From the NCBI GenBank assembly GCA_025360785.1, contig JANYBN010000207.1, forward strand, positions 1 through 64,000: 64,000 bases of DNA, in the 5' to 3' direction. The stretch's first letter is position 1. Every line of letters starts with the position of its first letter. The notes beneath the pieces are model-generated. The model made no database searches and was not told the origin of the DNA. It was given only the letters and a program-made list of their open reading frames with translations. This document shows positions 8,671 through 17,076 of this stretch, piece after piece. Made by a program: the position numbers and the translations under genes. Source of the DNA: Geobacter sp. (GTDB taxonomy: Bacteria; Desulfobacterota; Desulfuromonadia; Geobacterales; Pseudopelobacteraceae).

Positions 8671-10128
8671 ATGTCACTGCCTTTGCAGTTGCGTAAAATA
8701 TCTGACACGATCTGGGAACTCCCGGTTACCTACAAGGACGGCATGCTGGTTCCGGCGCGGATTATCGCCTCGGATTCGCTCATTGGCGGCATGGAGGCCG
8801 GGGTCTTTGACCAGGCCGCCAACGTTGCCTGCCTCCCGGGCATCCTCAACTATTCCTACTGTATGCCGGATGGGCATTGGGGGTACGGTTTTCCGATCGG
8901 CGGCGTGGCGGCTTTTGATCCGGCCACCGGCGTGATCTCACCGGGCGGAATCGGTTTCGACATCAACTGTGGCATGCGACTTTGCCTGACCACTCTTACG
9001 GAGGAAGAGGTGCGACCGCGTATCCGCGAACTGGTGGACCAGCTGTTTTTCGCGATCCCGACAGGCGTGGGCTGTACCGGTTTCGTCCGTTGTTCGCGCA
9101 GCAAATTCCGTCGGGTGATCGAGAACGGCTCCCGCTGGTGCCTGGAGAATGGTTTAGCGCTGCCGGAGGATCTGGAAATGACCGAGGAGGGTGGCTGTTT
9201 CGAGGGGGCCGACGCCGACGCATGCAGCGAAAAGGCCATAGAACGTGGATACGACCAGATCGGCACCCTGGGTTCCGGCAACCACTACTGCGAAATCCAG
9301 GTGGCGCGATCGGAGAACATTTTTGATGAAGCGACCGCCCGGGCCTTCGGCATCACCATCCCCAACCAGGTAGTGATCATGTTCCATTGCGGCAGCCGAG
9401 GCTTCGGCCATCAGGTGGCCAGCGACTACCTCCAGTCCTTTCTGAAGGTCATGACGACCAAATACGGGATAAAACTGCATGACCGCGAGTTGGCCTGCGC
9501 ACCCTTCCGTTCTCCCGAGGGACAGGCCTACTTTGCGGCAATGAAATGTGCTGCCAACATGGGGTTTGCCAATCGCCAGGTTATTCTCCATCGCATCCGC
9601 GAGGTGTTTTCCCGGGTTTTCAGCCGTTCACCCGAGGATTTGGGGATGCGCGTGGTCTATGATGTGGCGCACAACACCGCCAAGCTGGAGAAGCATCTGA
9701 TCGACGGCGAACAACGCGAGGTGCTGGTGCACCGCAAGGGAGCGACCCGTTCTTTTGGTCCCGGCATGCCCGGCCTCCCGGACTGTTACCGTGAGACCGG
9801 GCAGCCGGTCATCATCGGGGGCAGCATGGAGACCGGTTCCTACCTGCTGGCCGGGATGGCGAGCGCCGCCCCGACCTTCTACACCACCGCCCACGGGAGC
9901 GGCCGGACCATGAGCCGCCACCAGGCCAAAAAGATGGTTCAGGGCCGGAAGCTGCTGGATGATATGGAGCATCGAGGCATTCATGTCCGCACCGCCTCTT
10001 ACGGCGGTCTGGCCGAGGAGGCCGGCCTGGCCTACAAGGACATTGACGTTGTGGCACTCGCAACCGAGGAGGCCGGACTAAGCAGAAGGGTTGTAAAACT
10101 TGTGCCAATCGGCAATATCAAGGGGTAA
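8671..10128 (+). CDS. rtcB: RNA-splicing ligase RtcB
   Basis: RtcB joins RNA ends bearing 2',3'-cyclic phosphate (or 3'-phosphate) to 5'-hydroxyl ends using GTP and manganese. The 485-residue protein carries the family signatures in order: GGIGFDINCGMRL (metal ligands Asp and Cys, about residue 100), GTLGSGNHYCEI, HCGSRGFGHQ, YDVAHNTAK, HRKGATRSFGPG and TTAHGSGRTMSRHQAKK, whose His accepts GMP. The track start (8629) is replaced by ATG 8671, which follows GGAGATACGCC. Archease begins two bases after the stop, so the pair is an operon. No RtcR regulator is visible. Confidence 0.95.
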   Translation: MSLPLQLRKISDTIWELPVTYKDGMLVPARIIASDSLIGGMEAGVFDQAANVACLPGILNYSYCMPDGHWGYGFPIGGVAAFDPATGVISPGGIGFDINCGMRLCLTTLTEEEVRPRIRELVDQLFFAIPTGVGCTGFVRCSRSKFRRVIENGSRWCLENGLALPEDLEMTEEGGCFEGADADACSEKAIERGYDQIGTLGSGNHYCEIQVARSENIFDEATARAFGITIPNQVVIMFHCGSRGFGHQVASDYLQSFLKVMTTKYGIKLHDRELACAPFRSPEGQAYFAAMKCAANMGFANRQVILHRIREVFSRVFSRSPEDLGMRVVYDVAHNTAKLEKHLIDGEQREVLVHRKGATRSFGPGMPGLPDCYRETGQPVIIGGSMETGSYLLAGMASAAPTFYTTAHGSGRTMSRHQAKKMVQGRKLLDDMEHRGIHVRTASYGGLAEEAGLAYKDIDVVALATEEAGLSRRVVKLVPIGNIKG

Positions 10129-10130
10129 GC

Positions 10131-10562
10131 ATGCCGTTTCGCTTTTTGGAAGAGATCGCCACCGCCGATGTTGCCTTCAAAGCCTGGGGGAATTCGCAGG
10201 AGGAACTGTTCATTTCGTGCGCCGCCGCACTGATGCGCACTATGGCAGAAGCGCCGGATCAGGTGGTACGGCGACAGGAAATTTCCATCCGGCTTGAACA
10301 TGAGGAACTGGATCTGCTGCTGTTTTCATTCCTGCAGGAATTGATCTTCTTCAAGGATGCCCGCCGACTGCTGCTGCATGCCGACAAGGTGGTGATAGAA
10401 GAGCATGATGGTATATTCATTCTGAATGCAATCGTCAGCGGTGAACAGATCGACGGCGGCAAGCATCACCTGCTTATAGATGTCAAGGCGGTCACGCTGC
10501 ACCGCTTTCAAGTTTTGTACAAAGGAAATGTCTGGAAAGCCGTGGTTGTGTTGGATGTGTAG
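10131..10562 (+). CDS. Archease, RtcB activator
   Basis: A 143-residue archease. The family accelerates guanylylation of RtcB and permits multiple turnover. Signatures include the N-terminal ADVAFKAWG region, the acidic helix-turn ELDLLLFSFLQELIFFKDA, and the C-terminal DVKAVTLHRFQV followed by WKAVVVLDV; the closing Asp-Val is typical. It starts two bases after the rtcB stop with an upstream AAGGGGTAAGC. Gene order and spacing make functional coupling to RtcB very likely. Confidence 0.9.
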   Translation: MPFRFLEEIATADVAFKAWGNSQEELFISCAAALMRTMAEAPDQVVRRQEISIRLEHEELDLLLFSFLQELIFFKDARRLLLHADKVVIEEHDGIFILNAIVSGEQIDGGKHHLLIDVKAVTLHRFQVLYKGNVWKAVVVLDV

Positions 10563-10694
10563 ATAGTTAGTAAATGACAAAGGTAGAATTCTTCATTTTG
10601 ATCGGTGATCTATTCGAATCTCCCCGTTCCTCCCACCACTGAACATAAAATATCCAGACGTAATCAATCGTTATTGCAACGAATTCCCTGATCA

Positions 10695-10710
10695 GGTGAT
10701 ATAAATCACA
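10695..10710. promoter_or_regulatory. CRP/FNR-family-like operator (GTGA-N6-TCAC)
   Basis: GGTGATATAAATCACA contains the symmetric half-sites GTGA and TCAC separated by six bases, the arrangement bound by CRP-like regulators. It lies about 106 bp upstream of the serine hydrolase gene. The regulator itself is not in the window, so this rests on sequence shape alone. Confidence 0.35.
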
Positions 10711-10815
10711 ACATTCAATTCTGTTCCCATGCTATGGTAACAGCTGCAAAGCCTCTCACGGTCCGGATAACTACGGATTCTCCTGATAATCAGCAGCACT
10801 CGACAAAGGTCCAAC

Positions 10816-12153
10816 GTGCGTCTTTTTTTCTATATAATTTTTCTCTGCCTGTTTTTTCCTACCTCTATCCTGTTTGCATCGGACGAAGCACCGGTTTTCG
10901 ACCGTACAGCTTCCATAGATCTTCTCGTAGATTGGGCCATTTCCAACAAGCTCATATCAGGCGGAGTTGTCGTAATAGGCAACCACGCAGGCATTCTCTC
11001 CAGTACTGCACACGGGCGGCTGTCTGGCCGACCGGATGCGCCGTTGCTCAACCAGCAGAGCATCTTCGATCTTGCCTCATTGACTAAGGTTATTGCAACC
11101 ACGCCAGCGGTGATGAAACTGTTGGACGAGGGAAAAATCACCCTGTCGGACCCCCTTTCTCGCTGGTTTCCTGAATTCAAGGGATCGGATCGTGAAAATG
11201 TCACAATCCTCAATTTGCTGACTCATACTTCTGGACTTACTGACTTTGATATGGGTACGGAACAGACCATGAAAACGGCCATTTTCAAGGCAGCAGCGGA
11301 GAAAAACAGACATCGAACGGGCAACAGCTTCAACTATGCCGATATCAACTTCATTCTGCTGGGAGAACTCGTCCATCGGGCTTCAGGGAAAACTTTGGAT
11401 GTCTACTGCCGCGACGAACTATTTGAGCCGCTTGTAACCCCTGAGACCATGTTTCTGCCGACATTGAATCTCACTGCCCGGATTGCACCGACGCTTGGAA
11501 TTGACAGTGGAACCGTTCAAGACAGGAATGCACGCCGTCTTGGCAGTGTGGCGGGACATGCAGGTCTCTTCAGTTCAGCACAGGACCTCTCAAGGTTTGC
11601 CCGTCTGCTGCTCGCCGGAGGTGCAATTGACGGCAGGCGCATCCTGTCAGAACGGGCGGTTGAACAAATGACCTCCCCGTTTCTTTGCAGCAACGGTTCC
11701 GTGGTGCGAGGCCTGGGATGGGACAAAAGCTCCCCCTTTTCAGCTCCGAAAGGGAAGTTGTTCTCAGATGCTTCCTTCGGTCACACCGGATACAGCGGAG
11801 CTTCAATATGGATAGATCCGGGGCAGGATTTATTCGTAATTATGCTGACAAACCGCCTGAACTACAGGGATATCAGAAGATTCAATCAGTTGCGCAGTGA
11901 TATCTCCACCCTGGCCGTCGCAGAGTTCGGGAAACCCTGCGACATTCAACAGCTGGCTGCAGTGCCGATAATCACAAATATATCATCGAACCTGCAACAT
12001 AAGGCAAAGCGAAACATTCCAGCCGTTTCACGCGGTATCACGCTGGTAGCGGCTTCATCCGAAGCAAATTCCAAAACGTATCGTCATTATCACTACAGCA
12101 AGAAAACCGGCAAAAGACTTCGGCGATCCCTCCATCAACATCAACGGGCTTAG
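10816..12153 (+). CDS. Exported serine hydrolase of the class-C beta-lactamase / penicillin-binding family
   Basis: A 445-residue protein with a signal peptide (MRLFFYIIFLCLFFPTSILFA). The active-site SxxK is SLTK within IFDLASLTKVIATT. The second-site Tyr is in NYADINFILLGEL, where Asp replaces the usual Asn, and the third motif is HTGYSG. This fold covers esterases, D-amino peptidases and peptidoglycan carboxypeptidases, so antibiotic resistance should not be assumed. The C-terminal 80 residues are basic and low in complexity (RHYHYSKKTGKRLRRSLHQHQRA) and have no domain I recognise. Start GTG 10816 follows a weak AAGGTCC. Confidence 0.8.
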   Translation: MRLFFYIIFLCLFFPTSILFASDEAPVFDRTASIDLLVDWAISNKLISGGVVVIGNHAGILSSTAHGRLSGRPDAPLLNQQSIFDLASLTKVIATTPAVMKLLDEGKITLSDPLSRWFPEFKGSDRENVTILNLLTHTSGLTDFDMGTEQTMKTAIFKAAAEKNRHRTGNSFNYADINFILLGELVHRASGKTLDVYCRDELFEPLVTPETMFLPTLNLTARIAPTLGIDSGTVQDRNARRLGSVAGHAGLFSSAQDLSRFARLLLAGGAIDGRRILSERAVEQMTSPFLCSNGSVVRGLGWDKSSPFSAPKGKLFSDASFGHTGYSGASIWIDPGQDLFVIMLTNRLNYRDIRRFNQLRSDISTLAVAEFGKPCDIQQLAAVPIITNISSNLQHKAKRNIPAVSRGITLVAASSEANSKTYRHYHYSKKTGKRLRRSLHQHQRA

Positions 12154-12522
12154 AACACTTGAAACACGCACTACAAGACTAAACCAGGTGGGGTGGTCGC
12201 AGCCACTCATCTGCATCACTAGCCATGAGCAACGCGGATGCGAGGTGGTTCGGAGTCAAGTTCTTCATATAAATCCACTAACATCTCCCCCTCAATTATG
12301 TTTCTAAAGTAGTCATGCATAAATTTTTACATTTATGATGGCAGCTTTATCGTGCCTGACTTTCTCACAAATAAACCATCGTCATGTTCACTTCTTATAA
12401 CATAAACAGATTAACTTCTATTTGCGCAACACTCTGTTATTTAAGAGTTTAATCAGGGCAATGATTGGCATATTTCGTGATAATAATCATTCAGGTATTA
12501 TATTCCCTCTGGAGGTGTTGTC
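12154..12522. other. 369-bp intergenic region
   Basis: No ORF with support. The only recognisable content is the GGCAT-type element at 12466, 43 bp before the next gene. Confidence 0.5.
12466..12479 (+). promoter_or_regulatory. Recurrent GGCAY-N5-GTG element (TGGCATATTTCGTG)
   Basis: TGGCAT-N5-GTG, 43 bp upstream of the small periplasmic coiled-coil gene. Nearly the same sequence as the copy at 8028, differing only at the last spacer base (TGGCATATTT then T or C). Confidence 0.45.
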
Positions 12523-12804
12523 ATGAAGAAAATGGTTATGAGTTTAGTGCTGGCAGTGGCATGTATGGGTCTTGGAACCGCTTTTGCTGAAGAAACTGAA
12601 ATGTCTAAAGCACAAAAGGATGAATGTCTGCTTATATCTAAACAGTGCAAAGATGAAACTATGTCCATTCAGGATAAGATGCAGAAACTTCAGGCGGAAA
12701 TTCAAAAGGGTAAAAGAGTTTATACTCCCGAGGAACTTAAGAAGCTTGAAAACAAATTGAATGAAACTCAAAAGATGCTTGATGAATTACTTACAGGACC
12801 TTAA
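12523..12804 (+). CDS. Small periplasmic coiled-coil protein
   Basis: A 93-residue protein with a signal peptide (MKKMVMSLVLAVACMGLGTAFA). The mature part of about 70 residues has two cysteines (ECLLISKQCKDE) and a Lys/Glu-rich heptad pattern through DKMQKLQAEIQK and ELKKLENKLNETQKMLDELL. No domain family is recognised. The ATG follows GGAGGTG. It is a single-gene unit with its own GGCAT-type element, and converges with the DUF3047 gene across a large imperfect hairpin. Confidence 0.7.
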   Translation: MKKMVMSLVLAVACMGLGTAFAEETEMSKAQKDECLLISKQCKDETMSIQDKMQKLQAEIQKGKRVYTPEELKKLENKLNETQKMLDELLTGP

Positions 12805-12852
12805 CCGGTTTTTAGCAGAAAGACTCTGATAAGAAACCGTTTGGGATATTAT

Positions 12853-12919
12853 GTGAACGTAGTTGATTTGTTGATCAGCCGTCACTTTGACCGTTACATC
12901 AACAAGTCAACTATGTCAC
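12853..12919. terminator. Large imperfect hairpin between convergent genes
   Basis: Arm 1 (12853-12875, GTGAACGTAGTTGATTTGTTGAT) pairs with arm 2 (12898-12919) around a 22-base loop, with about three mismatches or bulges. CTTTTCC follows. The position between two converging genes fits a bidirectional terminator, but the arms are far longer than usual. Confidence 0.5.
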
Positions 12920-12926
12920 CTTTTCC

Positions 12927-13775
12927 TTAGGTACCATTTGTTGGCAGCTCTTTTGGGATCGGTTCTACTGGTGGCGTTTCTTTCGGCGCAGCATCGCTAG
13001 GTGTCAGCTCCTTTGCCGGGACATGATCCGGTTGCGGAAGTTGTTGTTTAGGGTGGGTGTCTTTGGGCAACTCTTTCGGCCTGTGCGGTTCTTCCTCTTT
13101 GGTTGCCGCAAGGACATCTATGTCACCATAATAGCCTACTGTAGTCTCACCGGTATTGTCACTATCTGTCAAAATAGCGATGGCGCCTACTTTGGGAGCT
13201 TCCTCACCGAAAGCCTTGCGGTAATCGTCGGCATAATTACGTCTGTGCGTCACCCATTTCCCGGCCATTTCATTACCTGAATCAACGGCGATCATCACGG
13301 CATTTTTAGAATAGGGGCTGCGCAATGACTCACCTTTGGTCATCACGTTGCCCCACACATATTCAATTGCCCTGGTCCGCGAAAACAGTCCTCGTGAAAA
13401 AACCACATACAGGCGTGCGGCAAAATCGTGCCCATCTTTAGTACGTTCATTACCTTTCTTGACCGTGTGGTCAATCTTCCAACTCCAGCGAATGTCCGGA
13501 TAGCTTTTGGGATCGATGTTGATCTTGTGCAGCAGCCCGGAGGCCGAATTGACGCTTTTACCGATCAACACGCTTTTTCCGTTTTCCTTGATGAAGGAGT
13601 AATTGGTTTTTTTGGTGCCCCAAATGGTCTCTTCTTTCCAGCCATTCAGATCACCGGAACTGAATTTCCCAATATGCAGTTCCGGATCGCTGCCATAAAC
13701 ACGGCACATCGTGCCGGTCAGAGAGAGGAACAGGGCCGTAGCGGTAATGATGCGTTGCAGCTGTATTCGTTCCAT
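12927..13775 (-). CDS. DUF3047 secreted protein with Pro/Lys-rich tail
   Basis: A 282-residue protein with a signal peptide near the N-terminus. Residues about 30-215 match DUF3047: LNGWKEETIWGTKKTNYSFI, then DIRWSWKIDHTV, DFAARLYVVFSRG, RAIEYVWGN and VGAIAILTDSDNTGETTVGYYGDI. The family has a jelly-roll-like beta fold of unknown role. The last 55 residues alternate Pro, Lys and Glu (PKELPKDTHPKQQLPQPDH), perhaps a cell-wall-spanning linker. It appears to be monocistronic. Confidence 0.75.
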   Translation of the reverse strand: MERIQLQRIITATALFLSLTGTMCRVYGSDPELHIGKFSSGDLNGWKEETIWGTKKTNYSFIKENGKSVLIGKSVNSASGLLHKINIDPKSYPDIRWSWKIDHTVKKGNERTKDGHDFAARLYVVFSRGLFSRTRAIEYVWGNVMTKGESLRSPYSKNAVMIAVDSGNEMAGKWVTHRRNYADDYRKAFGEEAPKVGAIAILTDSDNTGETTVGYYGDIDVLAATKEEEPHRPKELPKDTHPKQQLPQPDHVPAKELTPSDAAPKETPPVEPIPKELPTNGT

Positions 13776-14191
13776 CAGACGTCCTTTGTCATTAATGATT
13801 TGCGTATATATTTAAAAAACATAATACCATCAGATAGTAACATAGCTCGCGCCGAATGCACTAGCAACTGCATATATTTTGCAGAAGCTTTTCGGCCGTA
13901 TGCAATCGGAACAAGACTCGACCTCGTCACAGATGTAATTATCAGAGCCTACGGTAAAACAATTAACTTCCAGAAAAAACGCCTGCTGTCCGTCAGATCT
14001 CAACAAAATGAATATATGACCATCTGACCTCGCACATTTGCTTACCATCCAGTCAATTGAAAAAATGTAGTAACAAGGCGATATCGTACATTATTTTTAT
14101 AACTACCTTGGCACAACAAGTGTAAACGCAATTCTTACGTACATATCTGGGCCGGTACGATTAGTAACCAGATAGCGCACAGGAGGAAAAC
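13776..14191. other. 416-bp divergent intergenic region
   Basis: Only the GGCAC element at 14109 is recognisable. The region 13830-14030 gives protein-like translations in two frames (EAFRPYAIGTRLDLVTDVIIRAYGK on plus), but neither has a proper start or known family, so neither is called. Confidence 0.4.
14109..14122 (+). promoter_or_regulatory. Recurrent GGCAY-N5-GTG element (TGGCACAACAAGTG)
   Basis: TGGCAC-N5-GTG, 69 bp upstream of the NAD-salvage operon. TGGCAC is the exact sigma-54 -24 consensus. GTGT stands where TTGC would be expected. Confidence 0.45.
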
Positions 14192-14680
14192 ATGAATCTG
14201 GAAATACATGACGTCAAGATTGATTATCCCGAGGGGTGCGGCATCATCATCGGTCAGTCCCATTTCATCAAGACCGCTGAGGATTTGTACGAGATTATTG
14301 TTACAACTGTGCCGCATGCACGCTTCGGGATCGCTTTCAGCGAGGCGTCCGGTCCCTGCTTGATACGCACCGAGGGAAACGACGATGACCTGGTAAAAGA
14401 GTGCATCACCGCACTTAAGTCAATCGGCGCTGGACATGTATTCTGCATCCTGCTGCGTGGAGCCTATCCTATCAATATTCTCAATCAAATCAAAAACTGC
14501 CCGGAAGTATGCACCATCTACTGCGCTACGGCAAATTCGCTGCAGGTACTGGTTGCTTCAACGCTTCAGGGTTGGGGGGTCATCGGGGTAATAGACGGCA
14601 TGCCGCCCAAAGGCGTGGAAACGGACGAAGAACGACAGGGACGCCACGAAATGCTGCGCAAAATCGGATATAAATTATGA
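14192..14680 (+). CDS. Adenosine-specific kinase family protein (PF04008)
   Basis: A 162-residue protein matching the small family named adenosine-specific kinase after an archaeal structure. Signatures are FGIAFSEASGPCLIRTEGND, SIGAGHVFCILLRGAYPINILNQIK, and the ending YCATANSLQVLVASTLQGWGVIGVIDG. The biochemical assignment of the family is weak. The start has a good AGGAGG. Its stop overlaps the pncB start (ATGA), so it is the first gene of an NAD-salvage operon, which suggests a nucleoside or nucleotide substrate linked to NAD turnover. Confidence 0.85.
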   Translation: MNLEIHDVKIDYPEGCGIIIGQSHFIKTAEDLYEIIVTTVPHARFGIAFSEASGPCLIRTEGNDDDLVKECITALKSIGAGHVFCILLRGAYPINILNQIKNCPEVCTIYCATANSLQVLVASTLQGWGVIGVIDGMPPKGVETDEERQGRHEMLRKIGYKL

Positions 14681-16158
14681 AACCCGACCCCGCACCGGCT
14701 CTACTGCGGCCGCAGGGAGACCACAGGCGCTACCCGTCACTTCTGACAGATTTGTATGAACTGACTATGATGGCCGGTTATCTGGAGAAGGGTATGGCGG
14801 AAAAGCATGCTGTCTTTGACCTGTTCTACCGCAAGAACCCCTTCGAGGGCGGCTATGCCGTATTTGCCGGGTTGGAGCCGGCACTTGACTACCTGGAGGG
14901 ATTGAGCTTTCAACCTGATGAACTTGAATACCTGCAGAGTTTAAGAATATTCAAGCCTCAGTTCATCGAATTTTTGCGCGAGTTTCGCTTCCGCTGCAAA
15001 GTGACTGCACCGCCAGAGGGAACGGTGGTCTTTGCCAACGAGCCGCTGCTGACGGTTGAAGGATCGCTGGCCGAGGCGCAGTTTGTGGAGACGGCGCTGC
15101 TCAATATCATTAACTTCCAGACCCTGGTGGCCACCAAGGCGGCCCGGATCACCCATGCCGCCGCCGGTGCTCCGGTGATCGAATTCGGGCTGCGCCGGGC
15201 CCACGGTCCGAATGGCGCCCTCTCCTGCGCCCGGGCTGCCTGTGTCGGGGGTGTGCGCAGCACCAGCAACGTTCAGGCGGGGATGGTCTATGATCTGCCG
15301 GTGCGCGGCACTCATGCACACAGCTGGGTGCAGGCCTTTTCGGATGAGCTGACCGCTTTTCGCGCCTACGCAGATGTTTTCCCCGACAACACGATATTAT
15401 TGGTAGATACCTACGACACCCTGAAGAGCGGGCTTCCCAACGCCATCACCGTTGCCCGCGAACTGCGGTCGAAGGGCCATGAGCTGAATGGTATCCGCCT
15501 TGATTCGGGAGACCTTGCATTTCTCTCACGAGAGAGTCGCCGAATGTTTGACGAGGCAGGCTTCCCGTTGGTCAAGATCGTGGCATCCAACGAACTTGAC
15601 GAATTCGTGATAGATTCGATCATGGACGAGGGTGGACAGGTGGATATCTACGGTGTCGGCACAAAGCTGGCAACCTGTGCAGGTTCGGGCGGCAGTGCTC
15701 TGGGCGGCGTCTACAAGCTTGTGTCAGTTAACGGCCTGCCAAAATTAAAGCTTACCAGCGACATCGCAAAGGCAACACTTCCAGGAAGCAAACAGCTCAT
15801 GAGGGCGTTGGGACCGGATGGCCGTTTTATCCAGGATATTATCTGCCTTGAGCAGGGCGATCCGTGCGGCGGCAAGTTGGTCTATGACCCCTGCAATCCT
15901 CTCCAGCACACACTGCTTCCGGCACATGTAACACTGCATAATATGCGGCAGGTTGTAATGGAAAAGGGTAGTCGAACACTTCCCCCGGAAACTCTGAAAG
16001 TAATGGCAGAACGAAGCGCGCGGGAATTGGCCGCGTTACCGCAGGGATGCCTCCGTTTCATCAACCCTCACCGCTACAAGGTGTCAATATCAGGGAGATT
16101 GAATGATCTGCGGAACAGGCTTATTGACCAGGTGCGAAGGAGCATGGGCCATGATTGA
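14677..16158 (+). CDS. pncB: Nicotinate phosphoribosyltransferase
   Basis: Joins nicotinic acid to PRPP to give nicotinate mononucleotide, the committed step of the Preiss-Handler route to NAD. The 493-residue protein is the long bacterial form: LTDLYELTMMAGYLEKGMAEKHAVFDLFYRKNPFEGGYAVFAGL at the N-terminus, EFGLRRAHGPNGA, FRAYADVFPDNTILLVDTYDTLKSG, then GIRLDSGDLA. The last contains the phosphate-binding region. The start overlaps the preceding stop and pncA overlaps its end, so pncA supplies nicotinic acid directly to this enzyme. Confidence 0.95.
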   Translation: MKPDPAPALLRPQGDHRRYPSLLTDLYELTMMAGYLEKGMAEKHAVFDLFYRKNPFEGGYAVFAGLEPALDYLEGLSFQPDELEYLQSLRIFKPQFIEFLREFRFRCKVTAPPEGTVVFANEPLLTVEGSLAEAQFVETALLNIINFQTLVATKAARITHAAAGAPVIEFGLRRAHGPNGALSCARAACVGGVRSTSNVQAGMVYDLPVRGTHAHSWVQAFSDELTAFRAYADVFPDNTILLVDTYDTLKSGLPNAITVARELRSKGHELNGIRLDSGDLAFLSRESRRMFDEAGFPLVKIVASNELDEFVIDSIMDEGGQVDIYGVGTKLATCAGSGGSALGGVYKLVSVNGLPKLKLTSDIAKATLPGSKQLMRALGPDGRFIQDIICLEQGDPCGGKLVYDPCNPLQHTLLPAHVTLHNMRQVVMEKGSRTLPPETLKVMAERSARELAALPQGCLRFINPHRYKVSISGRLNDLRNRLIDQVRRSMGHD

Positions 16159-16738
16159 GAATGCAGCATTACTGATAGTGGATGTACAAAACGATTTCTG
16201 TTCCGGTGGCACACTGGCGGTGCCGGATGGTGACCGCGTAATTGAGCCGATAAATCGCGCTGTGAAATATTTTACCGCAGCAGACCTGCCGATACTGGCC
16301 AGTCGTGATTATCATCCACCTGTTACTAAACATTTCAGAGAGTTCGGCGGCATCTGGCCGTCTCATTGTGTCCATGGCACCGATGGGGCTTCTTTTCATC
16401 CCGACCTTCGCCTCCCTAAAGAAACGATAGTGCTCACAAAAGGGATTAATCCTGAACTGGACGGTTACTCGGCATTAGAGGGGATAACCAGCGACGGCAG
16501 AATGCTGTCCGAATTATTACACGACCTGGGGGTAAGAAGGCTCTATATCTGCGGCCTTGCCACCGATTATTGCGTACTGTGCACAACCATGGAAGCTTTG
16601 CGTAGCGGGTTCGATGTTACCATCCTGACTGACGCCGTGGCTGGTGTGGACGTAGTTCCAGGAGAATCGGCCTGCGCCATTGAAGACATGAAAAACGCTG
16701 GGGCGCAACTGGCCACAGTGGAAGAGTTGCATACATGA
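16151..16738 (+). CDS. pncA: Nicotinamidase
   Basis: Isochorismatase-fold amidase that deamidates nicotinamide to nicotinic acid for PncB. The 195-residue protein has the N-terminal LLIVDVQNDFCSGGTLAVPDGDRVI (catalytic Asp), metal-binding residues in SRDYHPPVTKHF, HCVHGTDGASFHPDL, a catalytic Lys in VLTKGINPELDGYS, and the nucleophilic Cys in GLATDYCVLCTTMEAL. The start was moved from 16103 to ATG 16151, which follows AAGGAG and overlaps the pncB stop by eight bases. A strong terminator follows about 100 bp downstream. Confidence 0.93.
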   Translation: MIENAALLIVDVQNDFCSGGTLAVPDGDRVIEPINRAVKYFTAADLPILASRDYHPPVTKHFREFGGIWPSHCVHGTDGASFHPDLRLPKETIVLTKGINPELDGYSALEGITSDGRMLSELLHDLGVRRLYICGLATDYCVLCTTMEALRSGFDVTILTDAVAGVDVVPGESACAIEDMKNAGAQLATVEELHT

Positions 16739-16843
16739 ACTAACACTGTAGCTTTATGCAGCTAAACTGTTATTTTTGAGCCAATATCATATTGTGAACA
16801 TACTAAAAATTATGGCATATTATCGATCATAAGCACAAACTGG

Positions 16844-16872
16844 AAAAGCCCCGGGAAAATTCCGGGGCTTTT
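16844..16872. terminator. Strong intrinsic terminator after pncA
   Basis: AAAAGCCCCGG, seven-base loop GAAAATT, CCGGGGCTTTT: an 11-bp perfect stem with A-run and T-run flanks, so it can work in both directions. It ends the NAD-salvage operon and would also stop transcription of the minus-strand mini-ORF. Confidence 0.9.
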
Positions 16873-16911
16873 CTATAAACGCTGATTGACGCTACATAGA
16901 GAATCTTTCTT

Positions 16912-17076
16912 CTAATCCGTCGGTAAACAGACTACTCGGGCCGAATTACATGTTCCATTAAGACCACATAACCCGGTAGACCTTTTGGCGGCCCCCTTTT
17001 TCAAGCAGTTGTTACACGCCTGGCGGATGTGAATACAAGCCTTCGGCCTCATCTCACGTGCGTCAATCAGCGCCAT
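16912..17076 (-). CDS. Candidate 54-residue cysteine-rich mini-protein
   Basis: Below the length limit of the ORF track. It starts ATG GCG CTG and ends TAG just before the bidirectional terminator. The protein has six cysteines in 54 residues: KAC, then QACNNCLKKGAA, then GLCGLNGTC and VVC. It is basic, with no signal peptide. The CNNC pair plus spaced cysteines suggest metal or Fe-S binding or disulfides. No family is recognised. The ribosome site is weak (GGAATTCCAGAC), so expression is uncertain. Confidence 0.45.
   Translation of the reverse strand: MALIDAREMRPKACIHIRQACNNCLKKGAAKRSTGLCGLNGTCNSARVVCLPTD

Noticed and set aside
10816-12153. Calling the serine hydrolase an antibiotic-resistance beta-lactamase
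   Set aside because: The fold is shared with esterases and peptidases, the second motif is altered (YAD) and nothing in context points to resistance.
13428-14027. 199-codon plus-strand ORF opposite the DUF3047 gene
   Set aside because: Its first two thirds are a shadow of the DUF3047 coding strand; the remainder lacks a start of its own.
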